This document shows positions 1-8,109 of a DNA stretch of 31,727 nt, piece by piece (positions within the stretch are counted from its first letter, which is position 1; every line of letters begins with the position of its first letter). The notes under the pieces were generated by a model that saw only the letters and a list, made by a program, of their open reading frames with translations, did no database searches and was not told the DNA's origin. This stretch comes from JBEEPE01 sp964489645 (GTDB lineage Bacteria; Verrucomicrobiota; Verrucomicrobiia; Chthoniobacterales; Chthoniobacteraceae): positions 1 to 31,727 of the forward strand of contig CAZAZT010000029.1 of NCBI GenBank assembly GCA_964489645.1. Direction: 5' to 3'. A program made the translations under genes and the position numbers.

Positions 1-304
1 CGAGGTCTTTTCTGGCAAGCAGAACGTTTTTGACGCTTTCGGGGGTGCCTTTTTTGCAACCTGGGGTGGTGGCGCAGCGGCAGGGTTTCGCGTCGATTTT
101 GACGTTCCAGTTCGCGGCGGCGATGACCGTGTTCACACAGTTGGTGTCGTTTGGGTTCAGTGCTGACATCACTGAATCTCCCACGAGGAAGACATTCGAG
201 CTTGCAAGGACCGAGGGAGCGGTGACGAGGAGTAGGACGACAACGGTTTGGATGAGTTTGTGGAGGCAGGGATGCATGGGATGGTGGGTTTCGGATGTTG
301 CCAT
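1..304 (-). CDS. Secreted SGNH-hydrolase-like protein, partial (3' end beyond window)
   Basis: Reading leftward from an ATG at 304, an uninterrupted frame of 101 codons runs off the left edge. A second in-frame ATG at 277 gives a better signal peptide: a short basic start, a hydrophobic run (VVVLLLV) and an SVLAS cleavage-like site. The protein is therefore probably exported. Directly after the signal comes VFLVGDSVM. The GDS in this hydrophobic context resembles block I (nucleophile Ser) of the SGNH/GDSL esterase superfamily. Three cysteines in the next 50 residues (CRC, then C) could form disulfides. The gene lies 44 bases downstream of the MFS transporter on the same strand, so co-transcription is possible. 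The coding call is fairly safe. The family call rests on one short motif and the rest is off the window. Confidence 0.55.
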   Translation of the reverse strand, partial: MATSETHHPMHPCLHKLIQTVVVLLLVTAPSVLASSNVFLVGDSVMSALNPNDTNCVNTVIAAANWNVKIDAKPCRCATTPGCKKGTPESVKNVLLARKDL

Positions 305-348
305 GGACCCTGATATTGGGGAGGGATTGAGGGGCATGGCAAAATGTT

Positions 349-1617
349 CTAGTCCGCTGCGTTCCGGGTTGTCTCTGGGGGGCGGATCCGGAGGACGATC
401 ACGATACTGAGGAGTGCGAGGCCGGAGAATGCGCCGAAAATCACGTTGAGCGGGGTTCCTTGGTCTCGCAGCACGCCAAAGAGCCAGTCGCCAAAACCGC
501 CGCAGGAGATGCTGACGAGGTTCATGATGCCGTATCCGGTGGCGCGGTGTTCGGGACGAGCGATTTGGCAAAGGATGGGCATGTTGTTGCAGTCGAAAAA
601 GCCCCAGCCGATACCAAAAACGATCAAGCCGACTAGGGCGAGAGGCAGTGTGCTTGCGTTTCCAACTCCGAAGAGGGCTGGTAAGAACAGACACATCCCG
701 ATGGCGCTGGTGAGGATGCGTCCACGTTGGGTGTGGCGCATCCAACGGTCTGCCAAGATGCCGCCGGCGAGTCCGCCGAGGAGGGATGCGATTTGGACGA
801 AGAGAATGGCGCTCACTCCAGCCTTTCCCTGACCGAGGAGGAACTTTTCGCGGAGAATCTCGGGCATCCAGTCGCGGATCACCCACCCGGCGATTGCGGG
901 GAGGGTGAAGTACAGGACGAGCAGAACGAAGTTCCTGTTGGATAAAAGGGCAATCCACGGGGAGGTGGCGCGAGCGGAGTCCGTTGCGGGGTTTTCTGGA
1001 CTAGGGGGGGGGGCGGCCTCGACTGGCGGATTGGGGCGCAGGAGGAGGAGCAGGGGGAGGGCGTAGGCTGCACCGGCGATGCCACAGGTTGTGAACGCGG
1101 TCCTCCAACCGATGGCGGGGGATTCGGCGGCGTACCCTGCGAATCCGCCGAGAATCTGTCCGATGTAGATTCCTGCTTGGTGGAGACCGACTGCTCGGGA
1201 GCGCGTTTCGTTGGGGTGACTCTCCGTGATGAATGCGAGGGCGGTAGGGATGTAGAACGCTTCACTGATTCCCATGAGTGCGCGAACGACCAGCAGCTCT
1301 TGGAAAGAAGTGACGTGGCCGGTCCACCAGGTTACGGCGCTCCAGAGGAAAAGGCTCCCAGCGATGATGTGCCGTTTACTGAACCGATCAGCGATCCAAC
1401 CGCCGAATGGCGAGAGCACCGCGTAGGTCCATTTGAAGAGGGCGAGCACGAGGCCCCAGTCCGCTTTGCTGGCGATTGAGGGAATGTCTCCCGTGATGGA
1501 CCCTTTCATCGTACTGAGCATCTGGCGGTCGAGGTAGTTGAGAACCGCGACGGGAACGAGGAGTCCGACAAGGAGCCAAGCCCGGTTGGGTGGAGACTGA
1601 GGGATGACAGAGGGCAT
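349..1617 (-). CDS. MFS transporter, anion:cation symporter (ExuT/hexuronate-like) type
   Basis: A 422-residue inner-membrane protein with about 12 hydrophobic helices in two six-helix halves. The first helix contains LNYLDRQ, typical of the ACS (organic anion:cation symporter) branch of the major facilitator superfamily. The loop between helices 2 and 3 carries GGWIADRFSKRH, the MFS signature. Family members import sugar acids or other organic anions with protons or sodium, but the substrate cannot be told from sequence. I chose the ATG at 1617. An in-frame GTG at 1647 would add ten residues, and neither has a Shine-Dalgarno. The central cytoplasmic loop is proline-rich (EAAPPPSPENP) and is encoded by a run of ten C. 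The SGNH-like gene follows on the same strand, so the transporter might supply or clear the product of that secreted enzyme, but this is only an inference from adjacency. Confidence 0.88.
   Translation of the reverse strand: MPSVIPQSPPNRAWLLVGLLVPVAVLNYLDRQMLSTMKGSITGDIPSIASKADWGLVLALFKWTYAVLSPFGGWIADRFSKRHIIAGSLFLWSAVTWWTGHVTSFQELLVVRALMGISEAFYIPTALAFITESHPNETRSRAVGLHQAGIYIGQILGGFAGYAAESPAIGWRTAFTTCGIAGAAYALPLLLLLRPNPPVEAAPPPSPENPATDSARATSPWIALLSNRNFVLLVLYFTLPAIAGWVIRDWMPEILREKFLLGQGKAGVSAILFVQIASLLGGLAGGILADRWMRHTQRGRILTSAIGMCLFLPALFGVGNASTLPLALVGLIVFGIGWGFFDCNNMPILCQIARPEHRATGYGIMNLVSISCGGFGDWLFGVLRDQGTPLNVIFGAFSGLALLSIVIVLRIRPPETTRNAAD
1004..1013 (-). repeat. Ten-base homopolymer (C10 on coding strand) inside the MFS gene
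   Basis: Ten consecutive G on the + strand read as C10 in the transporter, encoding Ala-Pro-Pro-Pro in the loop between the two six-helix halves. Adding one C puts a TAG stop immediately after the tract. Losing one C shifts the frame. The tract length observed here keeps the gene open. Confidence 0.9.
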
Positions 1618-1991
1618 AACGGGCTGGGGGGAGGTTCTATGAAACACGATGAGCCACAGTGGGCAAGGCTCGGTGGGCCTCCATCAGGGAGCGATGCCTT
1701 CTTGGGGCGCATCCAACCGAGGAAGTCGGACGATGGGTGGCGGCTTGCTCCGAACAGGGTGCCGTTCACATTTCAGCGAAAAGTTTGGTTTTCCGCCCCT
1801 TTTCAAAGACGAAACCTCCAACTGCATGCGTCAGAGATGCGAGGCATGAGTGGGCGGGGTCGAACTCTGCTCATTTGCGGCGAAAATCTATTAGTGGTGT
1901 TCGGCCGGAGCCGCGACCACAACCTATTGTGGTCTTGATTCGTCGGCGGGCATGCGGCAGTGTGTCGACTGGATAGGAGAATCTCACATTT
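1618..1991. other. Intergenic region between divergent MFS and smc genes
   Basis: About 370 bases with no convincing gene. Short open frames exist on both strands but they overlap one another, start without ribosome sites and have no recognisable protein pattern. The region must hold the promoters of the leftward transporter gene and of smc. The only clear structure is the hairpin at 1915-1934. A GGAGA sequence at 1976-1980 sits 11 bases before the smc ATG and is its likely ribosome site. Confidence 0.6.
1915..1934 (+). promoter_or_regulatory. Perfect 8-bp inverted repeat upstream of smc
   Basis: GACCACAA, four bases (CCTA), then TTGTGGTC: a perfect 8-bp inverted repeat about 57 bases before the smc start. 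It could be a protein-binding operator or an RNA hairpin in the smc leader. It is not followed by a real T run, so it is a poor terminator. Confidence 0.45.
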
Positions 1992-4900
1992 ATGTACCTG
2001 AAATCGCTCGAGCTTTTCGGATTCAAGTCATTTGCGCCACGGACGCTTTTGGAGTTTCACCGGGGGGTAACGTGTGTGGTGGGGCCGAATGGGTGCGGCA
2101 AGTCGAACGTGCTTGATGCGATTCGCTGGGTGCTTGGAGAGCAATCGGCGAAGGCGTTGCGTGGGGGGGAAATGGCGGACGTGATTTTTTCTGGGACGGA
2201 TTCGCGTTCAGCGTTGGGGATGGCGGAGGTTTCGATGACGTTCGCGGATTGCGAGCATGATTTGGGGGTTTTGTGGAATGAGGTGACGATCACGCGTCGC
2301 GTGTTTCGAGATGGGGGGTCGGAGTATCTTTTGAACAAGACGCCGTGTCGTTTGAAGGACATCCACCAGATGTTCATGGACACGGGGGTTGGTCGGTCTG
2401 CGTATTCCATCATGGAGCAGGGGAAGATCGATTTGATCCTGTCGTCTCGGCCGGAGGATCGGCGTGCGATCTTTGAGGAGGCCGCTGGGATCACGCGGTT
2501 CAAGGCCCAGAAGAAGGAGGCGATGCGAAAGCTTGAGGCGACGGAGGCGAATCTGGTGCGTCTTGACGACATCGTGAAGGAGGTGAAGCGGCAGATTGGG
2601 TCGATGCAGAGGCAGGCGGGCAAAGCGCGTCGGTATCAGTCATTATTGGCGGAGCTTAAGACGCTTGAGACCCATTTAGCGCATCGGCAGTGGCAGGAGA
2701 TGGTGGAGCAGCGTGGGCGGAATGATGAGGAGTTGGCGGGATTGTCGGAGAGGATTGGCGGTTTGCAGGCTTTGTTGGATGAGGGGGAGGCGGGATTGGC
2801 ATCGCGTCGGGCGGCGTTGAATGATTTGGAGGAGCGGTTGGATATCTCTCGGCGATCGGCGGAGGATTTGAGGACGCGGATTTCGAACCATGAGAGCCGT
2901 TTGGTTTTCAACACGGAGCGCATGCGCGAGTTTGCGGACCTGTCGGCGCGTTACCGGACGGAGTCGGGTGCGGCGGAGGTGCGACGGATGGAGGCGGAGC
3001 AGGCGTTACGAGCGACGGACGAGGAGTTGGAAGAGATCACGGCGAATCTTGCGGTGGAGTTGAGGAATCTTGAAGGGCGGCAAGCGACGATTGCGGGGGT
3101 TGCGGAGCGACGGATGCGTGCGGACCACGAGATCCAAGGGATGGGGGCGGAGGTTCAGCGGATTGAGGGGCGTCTTGCGGGATTGCGGCAGCAGATGTCG
3201 TCGGTGGCCCAGCAGCGGGATGGGGCGGAGGCGCGCTTGGGGGTTTTGCTGGAGGAGGCGGACGCGCAGAAGTCGGCGGAGACGGCGGCACGGGGACGGA
3301 TTGTGGAGGCGCGCAAGCGTGCGGAGGCGGCTGCGGAGACGGTGCGACTTTCGGAGAAGCGGTTGGGCGAGATGGATTCGGAGGCCGTTTTGCTGCGAGG
3401 GGAGGCGCAGCGGATTGATGGGATCCTGCGTGGAGTGGAGCGGCAGATCGCGGAGCAGCAGAGTCGGTTGGATGTCTTCTCCCAGCTCGCGGAGCGTGGG
3501 GAAGGATTTTCTGCGGGAACAAAGGCGGTGCTTTCGGGTTTGGACGCCCCGGAGGAGTATCGTCCTGCGATTTTGGGGGCGTTGGCTGACTGGATCGATG
3601 TCGATCCGGAGTATGTGCCAGCGGTTGAGGCGGCGTTGGGGGCGAACTTGGAGGCGATCGTGATGCGTGATACGGTCGTGGCGGAGCGGATCATCCGGAC
3701 GCTGACGGATCGGCAGATGGGGAAGGCGGTGCTTGCGTTGGGCGACTTGGATCACGCGTTCGAGCATGTCCACAACGAGAAGTTGGTGTTGCCGGAGGGA
3801 GCGGTGGATTGGTTGATCAACAAGATCCGTCCGAAGCCGGAGGTCCAGAGGCTCATCGAGCGGTTGGTTAACTTCACGGTACTGATCCCTGATGTTTCCA
3901 CGGCGCTCCGACTGTTTCCGCGCAAAGGCTGGATGATGGTCACCTTGCGGGGGGAGGTTTTGACGGGGGATGGGATGTTGCACGGTGGCGTTGAGGCATC
4001 ATCGGCGGTGAATTCGGTGTTGGAGCGGAAGAACCAAGTTCTTGAGTTGGAGCGGAGTCTTGAAGGGTTGCGTGGAGAGCAGGCTTCATTGACCACTCAG
4101 CGTGAGGCTGCTGAGGCGAAGGTCTCGGAGAACGTGGTGCGCGCGGACATCTTGCGTGCTGAGATGCGCGAGGCGAGCGTGCTTGCTTCCACGGTGTTGA
4201 ATGAGGTCGGTCTGTTTGAGCGTGAGGTGGCGGAGGCGGTTCGGCGTCGCGAGGCGACGGAGGGAGAGGCGGAGTCGGTGGAGGCGAGGCGAGCGGAGGC
4301 GGAGGATCGGCTTTTATCGATGGGTGGGGAGGAATACGTGTTGATTGAGCAGACGGAGCAGATCCAGGTTCGGCGTGAAGAAGCGGTGCGTGCTTTGGAA
4401 ATGTTGCGAGTGGAGGAGGCGGAGGCGATTGGAGCGCTGAACGAACTCAAGATCCGTGTGGCGACGGAGCGGCAGCGGCACTCTTCGTTGCATCACCAAC
4501 GGCAGCCGATGGAGGCCCGCATCCGCGAGTTGGAGGAGACGATCCGTCAGCGCACGGTGGAGGCGGACCAGTATGCGGAGCGTATCGTGATCACGGAGGG
4601 AGAGAACGCGGAGCTTCAGCAGAACCTTGTGGGATTGCGGACGCGGGTTTCCGAGTCCGAGGTTGAGTTGACCGGTTTGATGGCGGAGCGATCTGAGATT
4701 GCGGAGAGCGTGCAGAGATTGGCTGACGAGTTACGCGAGCATCGTCATCAACTCGGGTTATCTCTCGAGCAGAGGTCGAGGATTGAGGTCAGGCAAAGTC
4801 AGGCAGGCATGAAGGTTGAGGTTGTTGAGGAGCATATCCGGAAGCGCTACCAACTGGAGTTGAGCACCTTCCAGCGAGACCTGTATGCGTTGCGCGTTGC

Positions 4901-5879
4901 GTATCGTGACGCCTTGGTGCGTCAATCGACGCGGGGAGCGGCGGATGCGGTCTCGGAAGAGTCTGCAGATGGGGGGAGTTTGTCCGACGTGTTAGCGGCT
5001 GCCGATGCGGTTTCTGAGAGGGCGATGGAAGAGGATCGGGTGGAGGTGCGGGATGCGGTTGAGGTGGATGGTGCGATGAGCAGTGAGGACACCGGCGAAC
5101 TGGATTGGGGCCGGATTGAATCGTTGGTGCGCGAGTTGGATCGAAGGCTGGATGCGATGGGGGCGGTGAACCTAGATGCCATCCAGGAGTTTGAAGAACT
5201 GGAGCAGCGTCACGCGTTCTTGGACAAGCAGTATCAGGATCTTTTGACGTCGAAGGAGGAGTTGCTGTCGGTGATCGCGAAGATCAATACGACGACGAAG
5301 CAGTTGTTTGCGGAGACGTTCGAGAAGATCCGGGTGAACTTCCAAGAGATGTTTGCGGAGTTGTTCGGTGGTGGGCGTGCGAACCTCGTGTTGACCGAAG
5401 GGGACGATCCTTTGGAGTCAGGTATTGAAATCATCGCGAAGCCGCCGGGTAAACAGTTGCAGAGCATCACTTTGATGTCCGGCGGTGAGAAGACGATGAC
5501 CGCGGTGGCGCTGTTGTTCTCGATTTACATGGTGAAGCCGAGTCCGTTCTGCGTGCTGGATGAGATGGATGCGCCGTTGGATGAGTCGAACATCAGCCGT
5601 TTTATCCGGATCTTGGATCGATTTGTCGGTCAGAGCCAGTTCGTGGTCATCTCCCACAACAAGCGAACGATTGCGCGGGCGGATGCGATCTATGGGGTCA
5701 CCATGGAAGAGCATGGAGTCTCGCGGTTGGTTGGGGTGAAGTTCACGAAGCGCGATGAAAGTGCGGAGGAGAGTGATGTGATGGGTGGGGATAATCCGTC
5801 GCCTGTCCCGAGTGTTGCGGAGAGCTTCGGGAAGAGTCCGAGGCTTGCCAGTGAGGATCGGGAGGCGACAGGGGCGTGA
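1992..5879 (+). CDS. smc: Chromosome partition protein Smc
   Basis: SMC ATPase of 1295 residues, the core of the condensin complex that compacts and segregates the chromosome together with ScpA/ScpB (not in this window). The N-terminal head starts LELFGFKSFA and has Walker A GPNGCGKSN at residues 31-39. Long coiled coils flank a hinge at about residues 500-690 (starting near RGEGFSAGTKAV). The C-terminal head has the ABC signature LMSGGEK (about 1161-1167) and Walker B FCVLDEMDAPLD (about 1186-1197). The protein is roughly 100 residues longer than usual. Part of the excess is an acidic Ala/Ser/Glu-rich stretch at about 977-1037, in the second coiled-coil arm. The rest is a charged tail of about 60 residues after the head. 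The start is fixed by the conserved N-terminus and a GGAGA ribosome site. No terminator is evident before the next gene. Confidence 0.98.
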   Translation: MYLKSLELFGFKSFAPRTLLEFHRGVTCVVGPNGCGKSNVLDAIRWVLGEQSAKALRGGEMADVIFSGTDSRSALGMAEVSMTFADCEHDLGVLWNEVTITRRVFRDGGSEYLLNKTPCRLKDIHQMFMDTGVGRSAYSIMEQGKIDLILSSRPEDRRAIFEEAAGITRFKAQKKEAMRKLEATEANLVRLDDIVKEVKRQIGSMQRQAGKARRYQSLLAELKTLETHLAHRQWQEMVEQRGRNDEELAGLSERIGGLQALLDEGEAGLASRRAALNDLEERLDISRRSAEDLRTRISNHESRLVFNTERMREFADLSARYRTESGAAEVRRMEAEQALRATDEELEEITANLAVELRNLEGRQATIAGVAERRMRADHEIQGMGAEVQRIEGRLAGLRQQMSSVAQQRDGAEARLGVLLEEADAQKSAETAARGRIVEARKRAEAAAETVRLSEKRLGEMDSEAVLLRGEAQRIDGILRGVERQIAEQQSRLDVFSQLAERGEGFSAGTKAVLSGLDAPEEYRPAILGALADWIDVDPEYVPAVEAALGANLEAIVMRDTVVAERIIRTLTDRQMGKAVLALGDLDHAFEHVHNEKLVLPEGAVDWLINKIRPKPEVQRLIERLVNFTVLIPDVSTALRLFPRKGWMMVTLRGEVLTGDGMLHGGVEASSAVNSVLERKNQVLELERSLEGLRGEQASLTTQREAAEAKVSENVVRADILRAEMREASVLASTVLNEVGLFEREVAEAVRRREATEGEAESVEARRAEAEDRLLSMGGEEYVLIEQTEQIQVRREEAVRALEMLRVEEAEAIGALNELKIRVATERQRHSSLHHQRQPMEARIRELEETIRQRTVEADQYAERIVITEGENAELQQNLVGLRTRVSESEVELTGLMAERSEIAESVQRLADELREHRHQLGLSLEQRSRIEVRQSQAGMKVEVVEEHIRKRYQLELSTFQRDLYALRVAYRDALVRQSTRGAADAVSEESADGGSLSDVLAAADAVSERAMEEDRVEVRDAVEVDGAMSSEDTGELDWGRIESLVRELDRRLDAMGAVNLDAIQEFEELEQRHAFLDKQYQDLLTSKEELLSVIAKINTTTKQLFAETFEKIRVNFQEMFAELFGGGRANLVLTEGDDPLESGIEIIAKPPGKQLQSITLMSGGEKTMTAVALLFSIYMVKPSPFCVLDEMDAPLDESNISRFIRILDRFVGQSQFVVISHNKRTIARADAIYGVTMEEHGVSRLVGVKFTKRDESAEESDVMGGDNPSPVPSVAESFGKSPRLASEDREATGA

Positions 5880-5997
5880 GTTGATCGGTCACGAGTTCGT
5901 CGCTGAGGCGTGATTCTCGGGGCCGCTTCTGTGGGGAGGACAAAATCGGATAAATCTTGGGCAATCCGCGTGGAGCGGGCGGGTTGTCGTCGCGGTA

Positions 5998-6029
5998 GTT
6001 TGAGTCGGTGCGATTGCGCACGTCCAAAC
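5998..6029 (+). promoter_or_regulatory. Two-part hairpin in the leader of the chemoreceptor gene
   Basis: An inner perfect stem GTGCG-ATTG-CGCAC (6008-6021) is enclosed by GTTTG (5998-6002) pairing with CAAAC (6025-6029), ending 16 bases before the ATG at 6046. A competing helix is possible between TCGGTG (6005-6010) and CACCGA (6034-6039). The next gene has no Shine-Dalgarno, so the leader structure may matter for translation. No known riboswitch class was recognised. Confidence 0.3.
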
Positions 6030-6045
6030 CTCACACCGATAGACG

Positions 6046-8046
6046 ATGAAAACCGCCCGAGTTGCAGCTAACCGCTCTGCCAAACCACGTCAGCAGGCTT
6101 CTTCCCTATTACCCAGCAACGGGCAACGTGGGGGGGAAGCGTCGGGTGGATTGACGGACCTTTTAGCAGCCCTCTCGCGTTCGCAGGCGATGGGAATCTT
6201 GGATTCGGACGGAATTTGGTTGGAGGTGAACGAGGTCTTCGAGAGGGCGACGGGTGTGTCGGCGGAGGAGCTCGAGGGCCAACATCACCGGGTTGTGTTG
6301 GAGAGGTCAGCGTCGATGGGGCCTGCGTATTCTGCGTTTTGGGAGGCACTTCGCGATGGCGTGGTGCAATCTGGTGAGTACGAATGGATGGGTGGCGGTG
6401 GGCGTCCGGTGTGGATGGTCGGTTCGTACACTCCCATGGTGGGGGACAGCGGCGACGTGGAGCGGATCGTTTTCGTTGGGATCGATGTGAGCGGATCCAA
6501 AGCGGAGGAGCAGGTCCGACGGAATATCATCAACCAGACCTGCATCATCTCGGAGACGGACCTGAAGGGTGTGATCACTTCGGTCAACGGGAAGTTCTGC
6601 GAGGTCTCGAAGTATCGGCCGGAGGAGCTTTTGGGTAAGCCGCACAATGTGACGCGGCACCCTGACATGCCGAGGGATGTTTTTCGCGCGATGTGGGCGA
6701 CGATCGGGAAGGGCGAGATGTTTCGCGGGGTGGTGAAGAATCGAGCGAAGGATGGCACTCCTTATTATGTCGATGCGGTGGTCGCACCGGTCCTCGGCGA
6801 GAACGGCAAGCCGCGTAAATACATTGGGATCCGGTATGACATCACGGCGGCGGAGACCGAGCGTCAGAATATGCGAGGGCTTTTCAACGCGATCGATCTT
6901 TCATTCGCTTACGCTGAATTCAGCACGGATGGAACGATCCTCTCGGTGAACCGCAAGTTTCTTGAGCTCAGTGGGTTTATGGCCTCGGAGCTCGAGGGGA
7001 AACCGCATGACCTCGTTTGTGAGATGAGTGATGCATCCCGGCCGGAGTTGTTGGCGTTATGGGATCGCTTGCGGATGGGTCAGGCGGTGTCAGGCGAGTT
7101 CCGGCGGCGGAATCGGTCAGGGGAGGGGTTCTGGCTGCAGGGCGTGTATTCGCCGGTGGCGGACGAGACGGGGCGGGTGATGAAGGTGGTGCTGGTTGCC
7201 ATGGATGTAGCGGATGCGGTCCGGCATCGTCAGGATATGGAGTCGGTTCTGGCGGATGTATCGCGGAATGCAGTGACGTTATCGGCGGCGTCGGAGGAGC
7301 TGAGTGCGAACAGCCAGACGATGGTTGCGAACGCGCACGCTACGGAGAGCCAGGCTGGGATGGTTTCCGCTGCAGCGCAGCAGGTTAGCAGTAATGTGCA
7401 GACGGTGGCTCGTGGTGCGGAGGTCATGCGATTGAGCATTGGTGAGATTGATAAGAGCGCGAGTGAAGCAGCGAAGGTGGCGGCGGTTGCGGTGAATGCG
7501 GCGGATAGTGCGTCGGAGTTGATGGAAAAACTAGGGTCTAGCAGTGCTCAGGTTGGGAATGTGATCCGCACGATCACGACGATCGCGCATCAGACGAATC
7601 TGTTGGCGTTGAACGCGACGATTGAGGCGGCGCGGGCGGGGGAATCGGGGAAAGGTTTTGCGGTGGTGGCGAATGAGGTGAAGGAGTTGGCGAAGGCGAC
7701 GGCGAAAGCGACGGATGACATCAGCGAGATGATCGAGACGATCCAGAACGATACGACGCATGCGGTGTCGGCCATCTCGGAGATCCATGAGGTGATCACC
7801 AAGATCAACGAGTATCAGGGAACGATCGCGAAGGCGGTGAGGGCGCAGACGGCGACGACCGCTGAGATCTCGCGCAACGTTGCGGAGGCTGCATCTGGGA
7901 GCAACGAGATTGCGAGGAACATCGTGCACGTTGCGGAGGCGGCTGAAGGCACGACGCAGGGGGCCAATGACACGGAGCGGGCAGCGTTGGAGTTGGCGAA
8001 GCTGGCGGCTGCGCTTCAGCGGATGGCGGATGGGTTTGCGCGATGA
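6046..8046 (+). CDS. Soluble chemoreceptor (methyl-accepting chemotaxis protein) with three PAS domains, Aer-like
   Basis: A 666-residue protein without transmembrane segments or signal peptide, so a cytoplasmic receptor. Three PAS domains occupy about residues 35-155, 160-275 and 285-400. A methyl-accepting signalling domain (about 410-666) has the conserved hairpin tip AHQTNLLALNATIEAARAGE near residues 513-535, which binds CheA/CheW. The middle PAS is strikingly like the FAD-binding PAS of the aerotaxis receptor Aer. It has PHN, then RHPDMP (R204, H205, D207), then MW, then VKNR-K-G-YY, keeping residues known in Aer to matter for flavin binding and signalling. The likely role is redox or oxygen sensing feeding a chemotaxis kinase. 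No C-terminal CheR-tethering pentapeptide and no che genes are present here. The ATG lacks a Shine-Dalgarno; the preceding leader is structured. It probably has its own promoter in the 166 bases after smc. Confidence 0.93.
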   Translation: MKTARVAANRSAKPRQQASSLLPSNGQRGGEASGGLTDLLAALSRSQAMGILDSDGIWLEVNEVFERATGVSAEELEGQHHRVVLERSASMGPAYSAFWEALRDGVVQSGEYEWMGGGGRPVWMVGSYTPMVGDSGDVERIVFVGIDVSGSKAEEQVRRNIINQTCIISETDLKGVITSVNGKFCEVSKYRPEELLGKPHNVTRHPDMPRDVFRAMWATIGKGEMFRGVVKNRAKDGTPYYVDAVVAPVLGENGKPRKYIGIRYDITAAETERQNMRGLFNAIDLSFAYAEFSTDGTILSVNRKFLELSGFMASELEGKPHDLVCEMSDASRPELLALWDRLRMGQAVSGEFRRRNRSGEGFWLQGVYSPVADETGRVMKVVLVAMDVADAVRHRQDMESVLADVSRNAVTLSAASEELSANSQTMVANAHATESQAGMVSAAAQQVSSNVQTVARGAEVMRLSIGEIDKSASEAAKVAAVAVNAADSASELMEKLGSSSAQVGNVIRTITTIAHQTNLLALNATIEAARAGESGKGFAVVANEVKELAKATAKATDDISEMIETIQNDTTHAVSAISEIHEVITKINEYQGTIAKAVRAQTATTAEISRNVAEAASGSNEIARNIVHVAEAAEGTTQGANDTERAALELAKLAAALQRMADGFAR

Positions 8047-8109
8047 CGGCGGCGCGTTCGGGCTTTTGGAGGGTGTGTCAGGCACGGTTTCCCCTTTGGG
8101 AGAGAGCCC

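Noticed and set aside
1639..1976. Small overlapping open frames in the smc upstream region
   Set aside because: Several mutually overlapping frames without ribosome sites or recognisable protein features.
3006..3983. A 325-codon open frame antisense to the smc coiled coil
   Set aside because: Low-complexity Arg/Leu/His/Pro translation mirroring the repetitive GCGGAG-type codons of the coiled coil.
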